NCBI GenBank assembly: GCA_008933995.1
Contig: WARS01003734.1
Location: 1,882,599-1,946,598 of the forward strand
Direction: 5' to 3'
DNA length: 64,000 nt
From: Datnioides undecimradiatus
Taxonomy: Eukaryota > Chordata > Actinopteri > Lobotiformes > Datnioididae
The notes beneath the pieces are model-generated. The model was not told the origin of the DNA, searched no databases, and was given only the letters and a program-made list of their open reading frames with translations. Both the position numbers and the translations under genes were made by a program. Below, in pieces: positions 62,486 through 64,000 of the stretch (positions are counted from its first letter, which is position 1; each line of letters starts with the position of its first letter).

Positions 62486-64000
62486 TGCATTGGCAGGACG
62501 ATAGAAACATGCTCGCCATTGTTACGATGTTCTTAACGTTGGCTCCTTAGATACCACCTACAGTATCATCACAATAGTAACCTCCTCTTCGGTCGCCATG
62601 TTTATTGTTGATATCAGTGCAAAATCAGAAGTTCTGTGCAGTTTGATTTGTATCGTGCGTCCTTTAGACACATGTGAAGCACATAGTTTGTATGTGACCG
62701 CTGCAACAAAAAATCCTGTTTTGCTGATGAAGATGGTCATAAACGTTCCTGACGCTAATGATGCTTTTATATCGACGTGAGTCTGAGCCTGAGTGCTGTG
62801 CAGAGCAGCTGTGGAGTTAACGAGTGAAATCAAATGACCTCTACAGGTGCTATAACCGTAGTGATATTGGATGTTTCTCTGCATCATTTTGGAAATGTTT
62901 TGGGAAATGGCTCCATCTGCACCGCCAGTGCAACATTTAGAGGAGTGGTTTCATATAAAATAGGAATGTTTTATGAGGACAAATTGAAGGCAGAAGTAAA
63001 CAACCGCACTTAAAAATCACCTTGAACCTCGAATCAAGTAAAAGCCAAAAGCGTCTGCTCCATGAAATACATGTTTTGAAGCATTTGCACTTATAACAGC
63101 AACAGAGATTACAGAGTTTAAATAATAAGCTAGCCAGTGTGCAGGGTTTCAGATGAATTCGCTTCTCCATGCGGCAGTTTACCGAAGATCAGGAGCAGAT
63201 TAATATTATTTTTTCCCCTCAAATGGAGCTTTGCCAACTTTAGACAAGTGTTTTGAGACTGAATAACCTCCACCTTTACACAGACTGCCAACTGTGATCA
63301 GCCAAAGTCAGAGTAAACATGCTCAGCTCCTCCGCAGTGACGGCGGCTGCATTTAAGAGTTTGATTCGTTCGGGGTTTTCACTGACACGAGCTCTCACTT
63401 TAACTGCTCTTCTTTGTTAGACTACTTGACAGCCGTGTAAAAGAAGGTTTTACAACCTCAGCCCGCGGTTAAAAACTCACTCAGAGGTTCTGCACGTCTG
63501 TCCAAACACAAAAAACACTGGAGCTGCTAGTTTTGAGGCTCATGCTCATGTGCCTGTTAGCCTCTTAGTTTCTTAGCTTGCTAGCTTGACTGTGGATGTT
63601 ACTCCTGCAGCCTGCAGTTTGTCAAGACTCATTGCTGCGGTTTGTTTGATTGATGCACAGTTTAAGAGTTTTTTAATGCTAGTAATTGTTTTTTATTTTT
63701 ATTTTACTGCTTTTATAGTCTCTAAATCATGTCTTAATCCCGCCTGTGTTGGGATCAAACATAGTTTTGCTGTAAAAATCAATCAAATACACACATTGCA
63801 TCAACACAGTCATCACAGTGAGGAACGTTTAGCACTCGATTGGTTGATTTCACACGTTTTCAGCATTATTTTGCCTCCAGCTCAGTATTTTGTGCTGATG
63901 ACATTGCGAATAATGGTCCTCTGACCCTGATGGCCGCTAACTAAAGACCAGAAATACAGCTTTTCAAAGTAAGAGTTGATTGCTAAGGTCATGTGAGCCT

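Larger units (their letters stand above)
56414..64000. other. Apparent intron or intergenic DNA to the window end
   Basis: No coding exon was recognised. The interval contains a trace of the TTTTGTGTCTCT-type minisatellite (about 56870-56975), CA microsatellites (58382-58430, 60872-60907), a long dispersed-repeat copy (58725-59240) and a pair of related repeats (60222-60640, 62218-62485). Balanced blocks at about 59540-59700 and 60655-60845 could be conserved non-coding DNA. Confidence 0.4.

Overview
This is a vertebrate nuclear genome segment, almost certainly from a ray-finned fish (teleost). The genes are split into many short exons with GT-AG introns of 0.1-5 kb. CA/TG microsatellites are frequent, and several dispersed repeats have the look of common teleost repeat families. 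No bacterial, organellar or viral gene was seen.

Three protein-coding genes could be rebuilt exon by exon, with every intron phase closing. (1) A grap2 (Gads-type SH3-SH2-SH3 adaptor) gene on the plus strand has seven coding exons between 4743 and 9371 (289 aa). (2) A fam83f-type gene on the plus strand has five coding exons between 12330 and 25749 (533 aa, ending in a CaaX box). (3) A cytohesin gene, best matched to cyth4, lies on the minus strand with thirteen coding exons between 37368 and 28943 (401 aa; coiled coil, Sec7, PH). grap2 and fam83f run head to tail and cyth4 converges on fam83f. GRAP2 and FAM83F are neighbours on human chromosome 22q13 and CYTH4 lies a few Mb away, so the block is recognisable conserved synteny. 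Grap2 (T-cell signalling adaptor) and Cyth4 (an Arf GEF of blood cells) are both leukocyte-biased proteins in mammals.

Layout: 1-4742 intergenic, with old repeats and the grap2 leader; 4743-9371 grap2; 9372-12329 spacer with a CA microsatellite and a dispersed repeat; 12330-25749 fam83f, whose large introns hold an intronic duplication, an 86-bp tandem repeat and a piggyBac-like MITE; 25750-28942 convergent spacer with a minisatellite; 28943-37368 cyth4; 37369-56130 a gene-poor stretch of about 19 kb with minisatellites, two LINE remnants, a solo LTR and several unique blocks that could be regulatory; 56130-56413 a CpG-rich segment ending in a good splice donor, possibly the untranslated first exon of a plus-strand gene continuing beyond the window; 56414-64000 apparent intron or intergenic DNA with a duplicated dispersed repeat.

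No radically new system was found. The observations most worth a second look are a (TG)n tract standing in for the polypyrimidine tract of a grap2 acceptor, the CaaX end of Fam83f, the direct duplication flanking fam83f exon 3, the TTAA-flanked MITE, the solo LTR with a 5-bp target duplication, a related minisatellite motif at three loci, and the putative untranslated exon near 56.3 kb.
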